A DNA stretch of 64,000 nt, from NCBI RefSeq assembly GCF_014696225.1, contig NZ_JACJPV010000004.1, forward strand, positions 124,001-188,000. The letters are read 5' to 3'. Below are positions 35,913 through 45,225 of the stretch, one piece after another. The stretch's first letter is position 1. Every line of letters starts with the position of its first letter. The notes beneath the pieces are model-generated. The model did not search any database. It was given only the letters and a program-made list of their open reading frames with translations, and was not told the DNA's origin. Source of the DNA: Anabaena sp. FACHB-1237 (lineage in GTDB: Bacteria > Cyanobacteriota > Cyanobacteriia > Cyanobacteriales > Nostocaceae). Made by a program: the position numbers and the translations under genes.

Positions 35913-37223
35913 CTAACCTTGTTTTAAGTGGTAACAATTACCAATAACCATATTTGATGGTTGTTTGATAATTTGTATGTCCTCTATAATTTGATCTTCA
36001 ACTTTGTTAAATAGATTTTCTGAAAACTTCATATTCAGTGGTAATACTATCTGAATTTTTGTACCTAATCCTATTTGGCTTTGAATATATATTTTACCTC
36101 CCATAATTTTTACTAATCCTTCAATAGTTGCTAAACCTATTCCTACCCCAGAATATTTGCGGGTATTTCCCTGTTCAACTTGTGTAAATGGTACAAAAAT
36201 CTCTGGTAATTTCTGTTTATTAATACCAATTCCTGTATCTTTTACAGTAATTGTTAATTGTTTTTTTGATGTTTCAGCTATATGCAAAAAAATCCCACCT
36301 GATTCTGTGAATTTAACAGCATTAGATAATAAGTTAATTAATATTTTCTCCAATTTTAATCTGTCGTTTACAATCAATTTATTCTCTAGTTCTACATTAA
36401 ATAACAGAGATAAATTTTTGGCTTTTGCTAATATTTTTATCTCTCTAACTGTTTGATCTACTAGATTAGATAAGTTGAAAATTTCTGGTTTTAATTTTAA
36501 TTTACCAGTATGTATTTTTGTATAATCTATCATTTGATTTAATAGCATTAATAAATGCTTACTATTAGTTAAGATACGGTTGATCATATCCGCTTGTTCT
36601 TGATTTAAACTATGGGATTTATCATGTAAGAGTAGTTGTGAAAATCCAATAATGGAGTTCATAGGAGTTCTCAATTCATGGGATATTATTTTCAAAAACA
36701 ATGATTTTTGTCTTGACAGTTGGGATATTTGTAGTTTTTGTGAGTTAATTTCTTGCTGTTGTTGTTCTATTTTTCGATTTCTATTAATCAAAATTTTCTG
36801 GCAATTGTTTAATTTATGACAGGTTGTTTTTAACACCGTTTCTGTTGCATGAATGCGGATTGCATTTTTGATGATATATTCAAGATTTCCTGCTAATATT
36901 GTAGATTTTTGTAGGTATTCAATCACTTCTATGGGCATACAGTTTATCAGTTTTCCACTATTTTCTTTTGCGTTAATTACAATTACAGGAAATGTATTTT
37001 CTCCTAATTGTAGTTTATTAATTAATTGACTAAGATTTTGTTCCAGTAATGTCTGTTCTAATAATAGACAATCATATCGCTTATTTTTTAAAGCGATAAT
37101 TCCTTGATCACTATTAATTGCTGTTTGCAACTCTATCTTAATGGAGGATTTATCTAAAGCTAGATTGATTTGTTCACAGTCTTTTTCCTTAGCTATTATT
37201 AAGACTTTAAGAGTATTGTTCAT
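35913..37223 (-). CDS. histidine kinase with degenerate receiver domain
   Basis: 436 residues. The first 125 fold like a receiver (LKVLIIAKEKD, YDCLLLEQTLLEQNLSQ), but the phospho-acceptor position is Glu (residue 56), so it is a pseudo-receiver. A coiled coil with a Gln run (about 148-172) leads to HisKA (FLKIISHELRTPMNSII, His 182) and HATPase_c (LINLLSNAVKFTESGG, VKDTGIGINKQKLPEIF, YSGVGIGLATIEGLV). Soluble. Six bases separate it from the next kinase gene downstream. The hard-wired Glu could mimic constant phosphorylation (inference). Confidence 0.9.
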   Translation of the reverse strand: MNNTLKVLIIAKEKDCEQINLALDKSSIKIELQTAINSDQGIIALKNKRYDCLLLEQTLLEQNLSQLINKLQLGENTFPVIVINAKENSGKLINCMPIEVIEYLQKSTILAGNLEYIIKNAIRIHATETVLKTTCHKLNNCQKILINRNRKIEQQQQEINSQKLQISQLSRQKSLFLKIISHELRTPMNSIIGFSQLLLHDKSHSLNQEQADMINRILTNSKHLLMLLNQMIDYTKIHTGKLKLKPEIFNLSNLVDQTVREIKILAKAKNLSLLFNVELENKLIVNDRLKLEKILINLLSNAVKFTESGGIFLHIAETSKKQLTITVKDTGIGINKQKLPEIFVPFTQVEQGNTRKYSGVGIGLATIEGLVKIMGGKIYIQSQIGLGTKIQIVLPLNMKFSENLFNKVEDQIIEDIQIIKQPSNMVIGNCYHLKQG

Positions 37224-38050
37224 GGTTTTTTGGTTTTTTATGGTTTATTTTATGTGAAATTGTTACTGATGTTCATGAATATGATAACGGAAATAATTTT
37301 AACCTTTATATTTGATTTTTATTTAGGCACTTGTGACAGTATAGTATTTGGATATTACAGCACATTCCATCTACATGAGGTACACTATGAACACAGCAAG
37401 ATGCCTGTTTTACAAGGGTTTTATCATTAACATTTGTACCTCATAATAACGGAAACTGCTGTATCTTACTAAAGTTGGAAATGTTTGTGTTTTTTGGCTA
37501 TTCGTTCTATTTACTATTATTTGTCACTATTATATTTCACTGTTATATTTGGACATTCTTAAAATGATTCTAAATTACTATAAGTTACTCATTAATTACA
37601 GTTATTTTCAGAACCACAGTTTTTATTTCGCTTGCGGATTAGCGAAGCCAAGTACGAACTATGCTAGGGGTAAAGGTGCCAATTAACATAGTAATCAATC
37701 TATTATATTGTTGTTACATCTTATAACACGTTAATTTTCTCCTAAAGATACTTTAATATTTTCTGTAAACTCTTATACATAATCTGGATATGACTAATGT
37801 TGATTTGCTATTTATGGGCTGTGATACTATGAAATTTCTGTTGTACTTTCTTCTATTTTGGAAAAGATATCAATATATCTGAAGATAGATTTTTTTTATT
37901 ATTCTTCATAGTAGAAGTAAAAATTTATCTTTCTCTTGATGGATGTTAAAAGAGCAAACAATCATCTATCTTAGGTGTGGATAAATTAGACTAAGTTGTT
38001 AGATAAATTGATAGATGAAAGATTTTGTATAATGGTGGGTGTTTTTAATA
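37224..38050. other. intergenic between two-component genes
   Basis: Contains R3 copy 2 (37356-37462) and a short repeat (cgcttgcggattagcgaagc near 37631). The remainder is AT-rich and should carry promoters for the divergent kinase operon and the regulator. A 66-codon frame at 37230 runs through the repeat and is not called. Confidence 0.5.
37356..37462. repeat. 107-bp MITE-like element (family R3), copy 2
   Basis: Reverse complement of 1418-1525: it starts tacagcacattccatctaca and ends ataacggaaactgctgta. The core has acagcaagatgcctg. A partial relative without ends lies around 55608-55660. Confidence 0.75.
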
Positions 38051-38773
38051 ATGAATGAAATTACTGTTGTATTAATTGAAGATCATGATTTGACAAGGAT
38101 GGGTTTAAAGGCCACTTTACATACTCATGGGGGTTTAAAGGTTATTGGGGAAGCTGCTAATGCTACTCAAGGTTTAAAGTTGCTGGAAACTCTCAAACCT
38201 GATGTGGCTGTAATAGATATTGGTTTACCAGATATGGATGGTATTGAGTTGACACGCAAGTTAAAACGCTTTCAGTCAGATACGGGACAATATCAAACGA
38301 AGGTTTTAATTTTGACGATGGATAATACAGAAGATGCGGTTTTAGCTGCGTTTGCTGCTGGTGCTGATTCTTATTATATGAAGGAAACTAGTATTAGTAA
38401 GTTTACGGAAGCTGTACAAGTCACTTATCATGGTAATGCGTGGATTGATCCAGCGATCGCTAATGTGGTATTAAAGAAAATGCGTCAGGATGTATCTGGA
38501 GACAATCAATCATCTGATAAACCAAAAACTGTGAAAATAGAGGCTTTATCAACGGAATATGAACAGGTTTTAGAAACCTATCCTTTAACTCAACGAGAAT
38601 TAGAAATTTTGGAGTTAATTGTCGGTGGTTGTAGTAATGGACAAATAGCAGAAAAATTATACATTACTGTGGGGACGGTAAAAACTCATGTTCGCAATAT
38701 TTTAAATAAATTGTGCGCTGATGATCGTACTCAGGCTGCTGTGAGGGCTTTACGTTCGGGTTTAGTGGTTTAG
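38051..38773 (+). CDS. NarL/LuxR-family response regulator
   Basis: 240 residues from ATG 38051 (MNEITVVLIEDHDLTRMGL); a GTG four codons upstream also opens the frame. Receiver domain: acidic pair Glu-Asp at 10-11, phospho-acceptor Asp 56 in VAVIDIGLPDMDG, Lys in YYMKETS. A linker precedes a LuxR helix-turn-helix (LTQRELEILELIVGGCSNGQ, IAEKLYITVGTVKTHVRNIL). It is a DNA-binding transcription regulator. The divergent kinase pair at 34797-37223 is a plausible partner, but this is inferred from position only. Confidence 0.94.
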   Translation: MNEITVVLIEDHDLTRMGLKATLHTHGGLKVIGEAANATQGLKLLETLKPDVAVIDIGLPDMDGIELTRKLKRFQSDTGQYQTKVLILTMDNTEDAVLAAFAAGADSYYMKETSISKFTEAVQVTYHGNAWIDPAIANVVLKKMRQDVSGDNQSSDKPKTVKIEALSTEYEQVLETYPLTQRELEILELIVGGCSNGQIAEKLYITVGTVKTHVRNILNKLCADDRTQAAVRALRSGLVV

Positions 38774-38966
38774 TTATTAGCTTTCAGTTGTCAGTGGTTA
38801 GTAGTCAGATATCAGGAAAAGGCTAAGAAACACAAATATAAGCCTAATGAGATGAAATTATGATATCATACAATTTATCCTTCCATAGAAGTACCAAAGC
38901 TGATTACTGATTACTGAAAGCTGAATAATTACAGTTTAAATATTCCATCCATTTTTATTCTTAAGC

Positions 38967-39119
38967 AGGACTTACGCAACTGGCACATTGGTAGGGTAGG
39001 GTGTGGTTCGACAAGCTCACCAACCACGTCAGACAGTATAAATCATGTAAATAACCAAATTGTTGATATCTGACGCACCCACTCAACAGATTTTTTAGTG
39101 TGACACTTGCGTAATTCCT
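38967..39119 (-). repeat. 153-bp MITE-like element (family R2), copy 3
   Basis: The longest copy: one end aggacttacgcaactggcac, the other gtgtgacacttgcgtaattc. The core includes caccaaccacgtcagacagt and tatctgacgcaccc. It is the reverse orientation of copies 1 and 2. Confidence 0.8.
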
Positions 39120-39316
39120 ATTAAGATTGCTTTTAATAGTTCAACTTTAGGAGGAGCTAATTTAGGTAATAAAATCTCAGTAAAAGTATTATTTCCATCA
39201 AAATTTATACCTGAATCACCATGTATAGTTTGTTAAAAAGACATTTGATTTTTACTATCTAAATCAGTAAAATACTGCATGATTGCTAAACTAATATTCC
39301 GTTGCGAATTATTTGG
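39120..39316 (-). pseudogene. possible degraded gene between two repeat ends
   Basis: Minus-strand codons read PNNSQRNISLAIMQYFTD, LDSKNQMSF, a stop, then QTIHGDSGINFDGNNTFTEI and LLPKLAPPKVELLKAILI. The composition looks like a real protein, but there is an in-frame stop and both ends run into repeats (R1-type end at 39317, R2 at 39119). Family not recognised. Confidence 0.35.
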
Positions 39317-39450
39317 TAAGCTGATGTGCAGCTAAACGTTTGACAAAAGTAGGGATCAATATCCATACCACGACACGATTACCTGAAAATAAAGAGAGCG
39401 CAGAAAACATAATTGTATCTTCCCTAAATTACGGTTTTAAGATAATGTTG

Positions 39451-40737
39451 TTAAACATTCAATAAACATTGAGCAATTCTTTTCGCCGCACCTGGTTTTC
39501 CCATTCTTTGTTGACCATTTTGGCATATTTTCTGGCGTAATTCCCAGTTACTTAATAATAAGTCCATTGCAGTATTTACCTGTGTTGGATGATTAATTAA
39601 TCTTAATGATATACCTAATAAACGACTTTGGGCTTCGGCAAAATCTGGGTTATATTGGGGACCTTTTCCTGGTATTGCTATTGCTGGTTTTCCTAAACCT
39701 ATAAACTGTTCAGTTGCTGTTCCGGCCATTGCTATGGACACATCCCCTAAATGTAAACAATCATTATAAGCTGACTGAGTTAATATTATATAATGTCCTT
39801 GTTTTTCCCAAGTTAAATAATGATTATCGCTAATTTTGATAGGATAACTATTGCAAATTTTCCAGCCAGAATTTTCTACCATTTCTGATAAAATAGTAAC
39901 ATCTAAACCAGGAGCGATCGCTCCTAAAAACATCATTTTTCTATTTTCTAAACCATCCATTAAAGCTGATACCGTCGTCATAATTACGCTCCAATTATTA
40001 TACACTTCCGGCGCACGAGAACCAGGTAATAAAGTCACCACCAAATAATCGGATAAACCGCTCTTTTCCCGATCAAAACTATCCCAACTTGGATCTAAAT
40101 TATCCATCATGGGATTACCAACATCAAACGCTGGTACAGAAAACTTTTGTAAAATTTCTGTGGTTAAAGTATCTCTAGGAAAAACTGCTAAACAACGTTT
40201 TAAACCCATTAACCATCTTTCCCAAGGATGATAAATAGAACCCGAAAAATGTTCTAAAAACGCCAACCGCGACTCCCGCGACAATAAACCCAACTCATCC
40301 TGCACATAATATTCTGACTTAGCCGTACCCACAAAAGCGTAATTAGCACCACTTACAGCCGCAAATAACAGAGGTACAATGTCCCCAACTGCTAAAATGA
40401 TGTTTTTGTGATTTAAACCCCTTTTGTGACGCGCCCAACCCCGCACTGTTTGAATTTGACTCCAGGTTAACTGGACTAAACCACCGGACACATCCCGCAT
40501 TAATTCTTTACTATCCATATAAATAAAGCCACCAGAAGGCATATTTTGGACTTTACCAATAATAGGTACATTTATTTTCTGATAAGCTAAACCTTCTCCC
40601 ACTATAGGTAAAGCAGAAATAGTTATAGGTGTTACAGGTGTGGATAAATTTCTTAAAGCCTGTATAATTCTAACAGCAATAATATCTTCACCATGACCAT
40701 TACTTAAAACAAGTAGATTTAAACAAGAGTTATTCAT
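39451..40737 (-). CDS. lipid-A-disaccharide synthase-related glycosyltransferase
   Basis: 428 residues, similar to LpxB in fold and motifs but matching the separate cyanobacterial LpxB-related family. Signatures are LVLSNGHGEDIIAVRII at the N-terminus, LLPGSRAPEVYNNW in the middle, and MAGTATEQFIGLGKPAIAIP plus GPQYNPDFAEAQSRLLG near the end, which form the nucleotide-sugar site. A role in envelope glycolipid synthesis is likely, but the substrate is unknown. Its ATG overlaps the stop of the upstream ABC permease by one base (taatg), so the two are translationally coupled, perhaps tying sugar uptake to glycan synthesis. Confidence 0.88.
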   Translation of the reverse strand: MNNSCLNLLVLSNGHGEDIIAVRIIQALRNLSTPVTPITISALPIVGEGLAYQKINVPIIGKVQNMPSGGFIYMDSKELMRDVSGGLVQLTWSQIQTVRGWARHKRGLNHKNIILAVGDIVPLLFAAVSGANYAFVGTAKSEYYVQDELGLLSRESRLAFLEHFSGSIYHPWERWLMGLKRCLAVFPRDTLTTEILQKFSVPAFDVGNPMMDNLDPSWDSFDREKSGLSDYLVVTLLPGSRAPEVYNNWSVIMTTVSALMDGLENRKMMFLGAIAPGLDVTILSEMVENSGWKICNSYPIKISDNHYLTWEKQGHYIILTQSAYNDCLHLGDVSIAMAGTATEQFIGLGKPAIAIPGKGPQYNPDFAEAQSRLLGISLRLINHPTQVNTAMDLLLSNWELRQKICQNGQQRMGKPGAAKRIAQCLLNV

Positions 40738-41579
40738 TATCCTTTCACACCGCTACCCGTATCAGTAGGGACGATATATTTTTGTAAAAACAGAAAGAGA
40801 ATTAAAACTGGCAGAATAGAAATTACCGAACCAGCGGCAACTAAGCGCCAATCTAAAGAAAAAGTACCAGCTAGTTTAGCAACTCCCAAGGGTAAGGTAT
40901 ATAAATTTTCATTTTGAATCACAATTAATGGCCATAAAAAATCACTCCAACTGCCAATAAACACAAAAATTGCTAAAGTAATTAAAGCTGGACGAATGGC
41001 AGGTAACATAATATGCCACCATAGTCCTAACTCCGAACTACCATCTAATCTTGCTGCTTCTTCCAGTTCTTTAGGAACACTTAAAAAGGCTTGACGCAAT
41101 AGAAAAATACCAAAAGCAGAAGCTAAACTAGGGAAAATTATCCCTAAATAACTATCTCTCAATCCCAGTTTTATAGTTAAAATATACAGGGGAATCATCA
41201 CAATTTGAAAAGGAATCATGATGGTAGTAACTATGGCGATGAAAATAGCATTTTTACCTAAAAAAGACAGTCTAGCTAAGGGATAAGCAGCTAAGGAACA
41301 AAATAATAAATTTAATCCCACTGTTAAAACAGAAACGAAAATACTATTATATAAATATTGTCCAAAAGGTAAAGATTGCCAAACTTGAGCAAAGTTATTC
41401 AATGTGGGTTGACTAGGCAATAGTTCTGGTGGAGATTGAAATATATTTTCCGTGGGAGATTTTAAGGAGGTGCTAATTAACCATAGCATGGGAAATAGCA
41501 TGATTATGGCAATGACGCTTAAAATGCTGTAGATTAATAAAGTTTTGATGGTAGATTTTCGGGAGTTGGTCATTTTCAA
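40737..41579 (-). CDS. carbohydrate ABC transporter permease (MalG type)
   Basis: 280 residues with six transmembrane helices (first at about 12-35) and the binding-protein-dependent permease motif EEAARLDGSSELGLWWHIML (the EAA loop that contacts the ATPase). The N-terminal LWLISTSLKSPTENIF is typical of MalG/LacG/UgpE-type sugar permeases. The partner permease, binding protein and ATPase are not adjacent, which is common in cyanobacteria. It overlaps the glycosyltransferase gene by one base. Substrate inferred only as a sugar. Confidence 0.9.
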   Translation of the reverse strand: MKMTNSRKSTIKTLLIYSILSVIAIIMLFPMLWLISTSLKSPTENIFQSPPELLPSQPTLNNFAQVWQSLPFGQYLYNSIFVSVLTVGLNLLFCSLAAYPLARLSFLGKNAIFIAIVTTIMIPFQIVMIPLYILTIKLGLRDSYLGIIFPSLASAFGIFLLRQAFLSVPKELEEAARLDGSSELGLWWHIMLPAIRPALITLAIFVFIGSWSDFLWPLIVIQNENLYTLPLGVAKLAGTFSLDWRLVAAGSVISILPVLILFLFLQKYIVPTDTGSGVKG

Positions 41580-41721
41580 ATTGGGTAGTTGGTAATTATG
41601 GTATAATAAGGGTTAACAACAGGTGTTTGAGTTTTCATAGTGTTGATTTTCCTACTATGTGTAATATGTATAATCTCTTTGGTAAGGGTTCAGCAGTGCT
41701 AAACCCTTACATTACATGATA

Positions 41722-44604
41722 TTAAAATTCCCCAGCTAATGCAGGAACACAACGTTCACATAATAATGGATGTTCTGATGATTCTCCCACATGGGTGGAA
41801 TAATTCCAACAGCGATCGCATTTTTGACCATCTGCATTTACTATTCCAATTGTCCAGTTTTCTGTGGTTGCTGTGTATTTAATCTCAGATAATTTTACAG
41901 CATCATCTACTATTTCTACTTGAGATGCTAATAGTAGATACCGCAATTCATCCACTGCATTTCCTTTAGTTGTATTAAAACTTTTGATAGTTTCATGCAA
42001 CTGTGGATGGGGAATATTTACTAATACTTTAGCTTCCAGAGATGAACCAATTAATTTTTCAATTCTCGCTTGTTCCATCACTTTATTAACATCAGTGCGG
42101 AGTGTACGTAGAGTATCCCAAAATTCCGCTAATGCTGTATTTTCCCATTGATCATCTACCTTAATCCAACCAGCTTGAAAAACTGATTTATAAGGTGTTT
42201 TATAGGGGATAAATTGCCAAATATCTTCCGCAGTATGACACAAAACGGGAGCGATCGCTTTAGCTAAATTTTCCAACGCAATTTGTAAAACTGTTTGACA
42301 ACTACGACGACGGAAACTATCAGCAGCACTGATATATAATCTATCTTTGGCAACATCTAAATAAAAGTTTGACAAGTCAACTACACAGAAATTCTGTACA
42401 GTTTGGAAAAAGCGGAAGAATTGAAAAGTATCAAAAGCTGTCGTTACCTCATTAAATACTTCCCGGATGCGGTGTAGCATATATTTATCCAATTCTGGTA
42501 AATCAGCAAAAGCTACAGCATCTTTTTGAGGATCAAAATCATGTAAACTACCTAATAAAAACCGCGCTGTATTACGAATTTTATTCCTAACGTCAGCCAG
42601 TTGTTTCATGATGTTACCACCCAAACGCACATCACCAGAATAGTCTACAGAAGAGACCCACAACCGCAAAACATCAGCACCATAGGCGGGTTCTTTTTTC
42701 TGATCCTTACCACCATTAATCATCACTTGCGGATCAACCACATTCCCCACCGACTTACTCATTTTTCGGCCTTGTTCATCTAACACAAAACCATGAGTTA
42801 ATACAGTTTTATAAGGTGCAATGCCATTAACTGCCACACTAGTTAACAAAGAAGATTGAAACCATCCCCGATGTTGATCAGAACCTTCCAAATACATATC
42901 AGCAGGGTAACTTAACTCTGGTCTTTGTTTAGCTACTGCTGCCCAAGAAGAACCAGAATCAAACCATACATCCATCGTATCTGTACCTCGACGGTATTTT
43001 TTACCGTTATTGCGGTATTGTTCCGGTAATAACTCCTCCACAGACAATTCCCACCAAGCATCGGAACCCTTTGCGGCAAAAATGGCTTGAATGTGATTAA
43101 TAGTATCTGCATTTAACAAAGGTTCGCCCGTTTCCTCATCATAGAACACAGGAATGGGAACACCCCAAGAACGCTGACGAGAGATACACCAATCGGATCT
43201 TTCTGCTACCATTGGAGTAATGCGGTTTTCACCTTGTGCTGGAATCCACCTTACTGAAGCGATCGCCTTTAAAGCATCTTCTCTAAAACCGGACACAGAA
43301 GCAAACCATTGTTCAGTAGCTCGGAAAATCGTGGGTTTATTGGTTCTCCAATCATAGGGATATTTATGCTCATAGGGAGATTCTTTCAACAGAGAACCGA
43401 CCTCATTTAAAGCATCAATAACCGCTTGATTACCTTCACTCAGAACATTTAAACCAGAAAAATTACCGGCTTCATCCGTGAAATTACCACTATCATCTAC
43501 TGGTGCAAGAACTGGTAAACCGTAACGTTGTCCAACAATGTAATCTTCTTGACCATGACCAGGAGCAGTATGAACCAAACCAGTACCAGACTCAGTAGTG
43601 ATATAATCACCACCAATCACCACCGGACTTTCACGGTTAAATAAGGGATGATGGTAAATAGTATGTTCTAAATCTTGCCCCAAAAATGTGGATTTTACTG
43701 TCAAATCAGCATTTAAAACCACTGATAAACGTTCCACCAACTCTGCGGCCACAATTAGATACTTACATCCTTTCTGCGCCTCTGCGTCTTTGCGTGAGAC
43801 TTCCACCACTGCATAATTTAACGCACCATTTACAGCCACCGCCAAATTACCGGGGATAGTCCAGGGTGTAGTTGTCCACACAGCCACGCCTAAATCGGGC
43901 ATCAAAGGCTCTAAAACGGTTTTTACCTTGTCCGCAACCTTAACCACTGGGAAAGCGGCGTAAATACTGCGAGAAACGTGGCCTTCAGGATATTCTAATT
44001 CAGCTTCAGCCAAAGCGGTTTTAGAACTAGGACTCCAATGTACAGGCTTTAAACCACGATAGATATAACCTTTTAAGTACATTTCGCCAAATACGCCGAT
44101 TTGTGCAGCTTCGTACTCAGGCTTTAAAGTCAGATAGGGATTTTCCCAATCGCCCCAAATCCCATAGCGTTTAAAACTTTTAAGTTGATCTTCAACAGCG
44201 CCGAGAGCAAATTGTTTAGCTTTTTGACGCAATTGTAAAGGTGTAAGATTTTGGCGTTCTGCTTGTTTCATATTTTGCAGAACTTTTAGCTCAATAGGTA
44301 ATCCGTGACAGTCCCAGCCTGCAACGTAGCGAATTTTACGACCTTGGAGGAGTTGGTAACGGTTAATAATATCTTTGAGAATCTTATTTAAAGCGTGTCC
44401 AATATGCAATTGGCCGTTAGCGTAGGGGGGACCATCATGCAGTATAAATAATTCGCCGTGGTTGTTTTCAGCTAGTTGAGAATAAATGTGGTTTTCTTCC
44501 CAGAATTTTTGGATTTCGGGTTCGCGTTTAATTGCGTTTGCCCGCATATCAAAGTTAGTTTTGGGAAGGTTAACGGTATCTTTGTATTGTCCAGGTTCAG
44601 TCAC
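41722..44604 (-). CDS. ileS: isoleucyl-tRNA synthetase
   Basis: 960 residues, a full-length class I synthetase that charges tRNA-Ile, with an editing domain for valine. Motifs: DGPPYANGQLHIGHALNK (HIGH) near residue 58, the CP1 editing segment with VWTTTPWTIPGNLAVAV, GSDQHRGWFQSSLL, and GRKMSKSVGNVVDP (KMSKS) near 605. The C-terminal zinc finger has Cys residues in CDRCWNYSTHVG and LLCERC. One odd piece: residues about 269-278 (SRKDAEAQKG) are encoded by a copy of the intergenic ctgcgcctctgcgtctttgc repeat. It is monocistronic. Confidence 0.97.
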   Translation of the reverse strand: MTEPGQYKDTVNLPKTNFDMRANAIKREPEIQKFWEENHIYSQLAENNHGELFILHDGPPYANGQLHIGHALNKILKDIINRYQLLQGRKIRYVAGWDCHGLPIELKVLQNMKQAERQNLTPLQLRQKAKQFALGAVEDQLKSFKRYGIWGDWENPYLTLKPEYEAAQIGVFGEMYLKGYIYRGLKPVHWSPSSKTALAEAELEYPEGHVSRSIYAAFPVVKVADKVKTVLEPLMPDLGVAVWTTTPWTIPGNLAVAVNGALNYAVVEVSRKDAEAQKGCKYLIVAAELVERLSVVLNADLTVKSTFLGQDLEHTIYHHPLFNRESPVVIGGDYITTESGTGLVHTAPGHGQEDYIVGQRYGLPVLAPVDDSGNFTDEAGNFSGLNVLSEGNQAVIDALNEVGSLLKESPYEHKYPYDWRTNKPTIFRATEQWFASVSGFREDALKAIASVRWIPAQGENRITPMVAERSDWCISRQRSWGVPIPVFYDEETGEPLLNADTINHIQAIFAAKGSDAWWELSVEELLPEQYRNNGKKYRRGTDTMDVWFDSGSSWAAVAKQRPELSYPADMYLEGSDQHRGWFQSSLLTSVAVNGIAPYKTVLTHGFVLDEQGRKMSKSVGNVVDPQVMINGGKDQKKEPAYGADVLRLWVSSVDYSGDVRLGGNIMKQLADVRNKIRNTARFLLGSLHDFDPQKDAVAFADLPELDKYMLHRIREVFNEVTTAFDTFQFFRFFQTVQNFCVVDLSNFYLDVAKDRLYISAADSFRRRSCQTVLQIALENLAKAIAPVLCHTAEDIWQFIPYKTPYKSVFQAGWIKVDDQWENTALAEFWDTLRTLRTDVNKVMEQARIEKLIGSSLEAKVLVNIPHPQLHETIKSFNTTKGNAVDELRYLLLASQVEIVDDAVKLSEIKYTATTENWTIGIVNADGQKCDRCWNYSTHVGESSEHPLLCERCVPALAGEF
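43771..43799. repeat. interspersed ctctgcgtctttgcg repeat inside ileS
   Basis: The string tttctgcgcctctgcgtctt then tgcgtgaga is the common cyanobacterial intergenic repeat (relatives in this window at about 15540-15576 and 32411-32437). Here it lies within the IleS frame and adds codons at the edge of the CP1 domain. Confidence 0.6.
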
Positions 44605-44760
44605 GGTGTCATGCCTAAGATATGTTTGCAGTTATTTGATCAATTATAAGAGATGGCATGATTGTAGGATGGGGTAATCTGATGTTAATGTTGCGTTTCA
44701 CTTCGTTCGACCCAACCTACATTTTTTGATTGCTCAGGTTTACAATAGATACAATATTTT

Positions 44761-44964
44761 TTATTTAAAATCATGCAAATCCGGGATTATACCCTGACGT
44801 AACCATTCCATCATCAAATCAGGATGTATAATATGAAAAGCATGATTAGGTGTAGTATAAATCAGGTGTCTATCTGGCTGAATAATGCGCGTATCATTGG
44901 AAATGAAATCTTTAAAATTAACTGTTACTAAAACATTAGCCTTACCAGCTATAGCACTGGCGAT
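44761..44964 (-). pseudogene. C-terminal fragment of a PIN-domain toxin
   Basis: The minus-strand frame reads IASAIAGKANVLVTVNFKDF, SNDTRIIQPDRHLIYTTPNH and ends LRQGIIPDLHDFK. A.AGKANVLVT..FKDF is the usual last acidic motif of PIN (VapC-like) RNases. The N-terminal two thirds are missing: at 44965 the frame hits a stop and plus-strand transposase sequence begins. No antitoxin gene is visible. Confidence 0.6.
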
Positions 44965-45080
44965 TTATGAAATATGAATGGATAGAAATAGATGCTTACT
45001 CTAGTTGGCAGAATTTAGTTAATTATGTTGAAAAAGTCATTCGAGATTTTGGCAAAGAATATGTAATTAATTTTGCATAA
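44958..45080 (+). pseudogene. 3' fragment of an IS630-type transposase
   Basis: The plus frame reads WRFMKYEWIEIDAYSSWQ, NLVNYVEKVIRDFG and KEYVINFA, then a stop. This is the tail of cyanobacterial IS630-family DDE transposases as I remember it. Everything upstream of WRFMK is gone and replaced by the PIN remnant. A second short frame (45077-45172, ending NIDQHLMS) follows directly and is unassigned. Confidence 0.5.
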
Positions 45081-45225
45081 CTACTTATCAGCGTTTTTAT
45101 AATCGTTCGGAACTTAATTTTGAGCGTCTTAAAGGTAATCCTAGCAATATAGATCAACATCTTATGAGTTAATCTAAGTTAGGATTATGAATAAATAGCA
45201 ATTATATCTTTGTGAGGAGAAGCTA

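Larger units (their letters stand above)
38774..39450. other. intergenic with MITE and a gene remnant
   Basis: Holds R2 copy 3 (38967-39119), a possible broken gene on the minus strand (39120-39316) and a lone R1-type end taagctgatgtgcagc (39317-39332). Beyond that, 39333-39450 shows only a 33-codon frame on the minus strand that I cannot recognise. Confidence 0.5.

Noticed and set aside
39333-39435. 33-codon minus-strand frame (MFSALSLFSGNRVVVWIL)
   Set aside because: Hydrophobic but unrecognised, partly made of an R1 end; no ribosome site.
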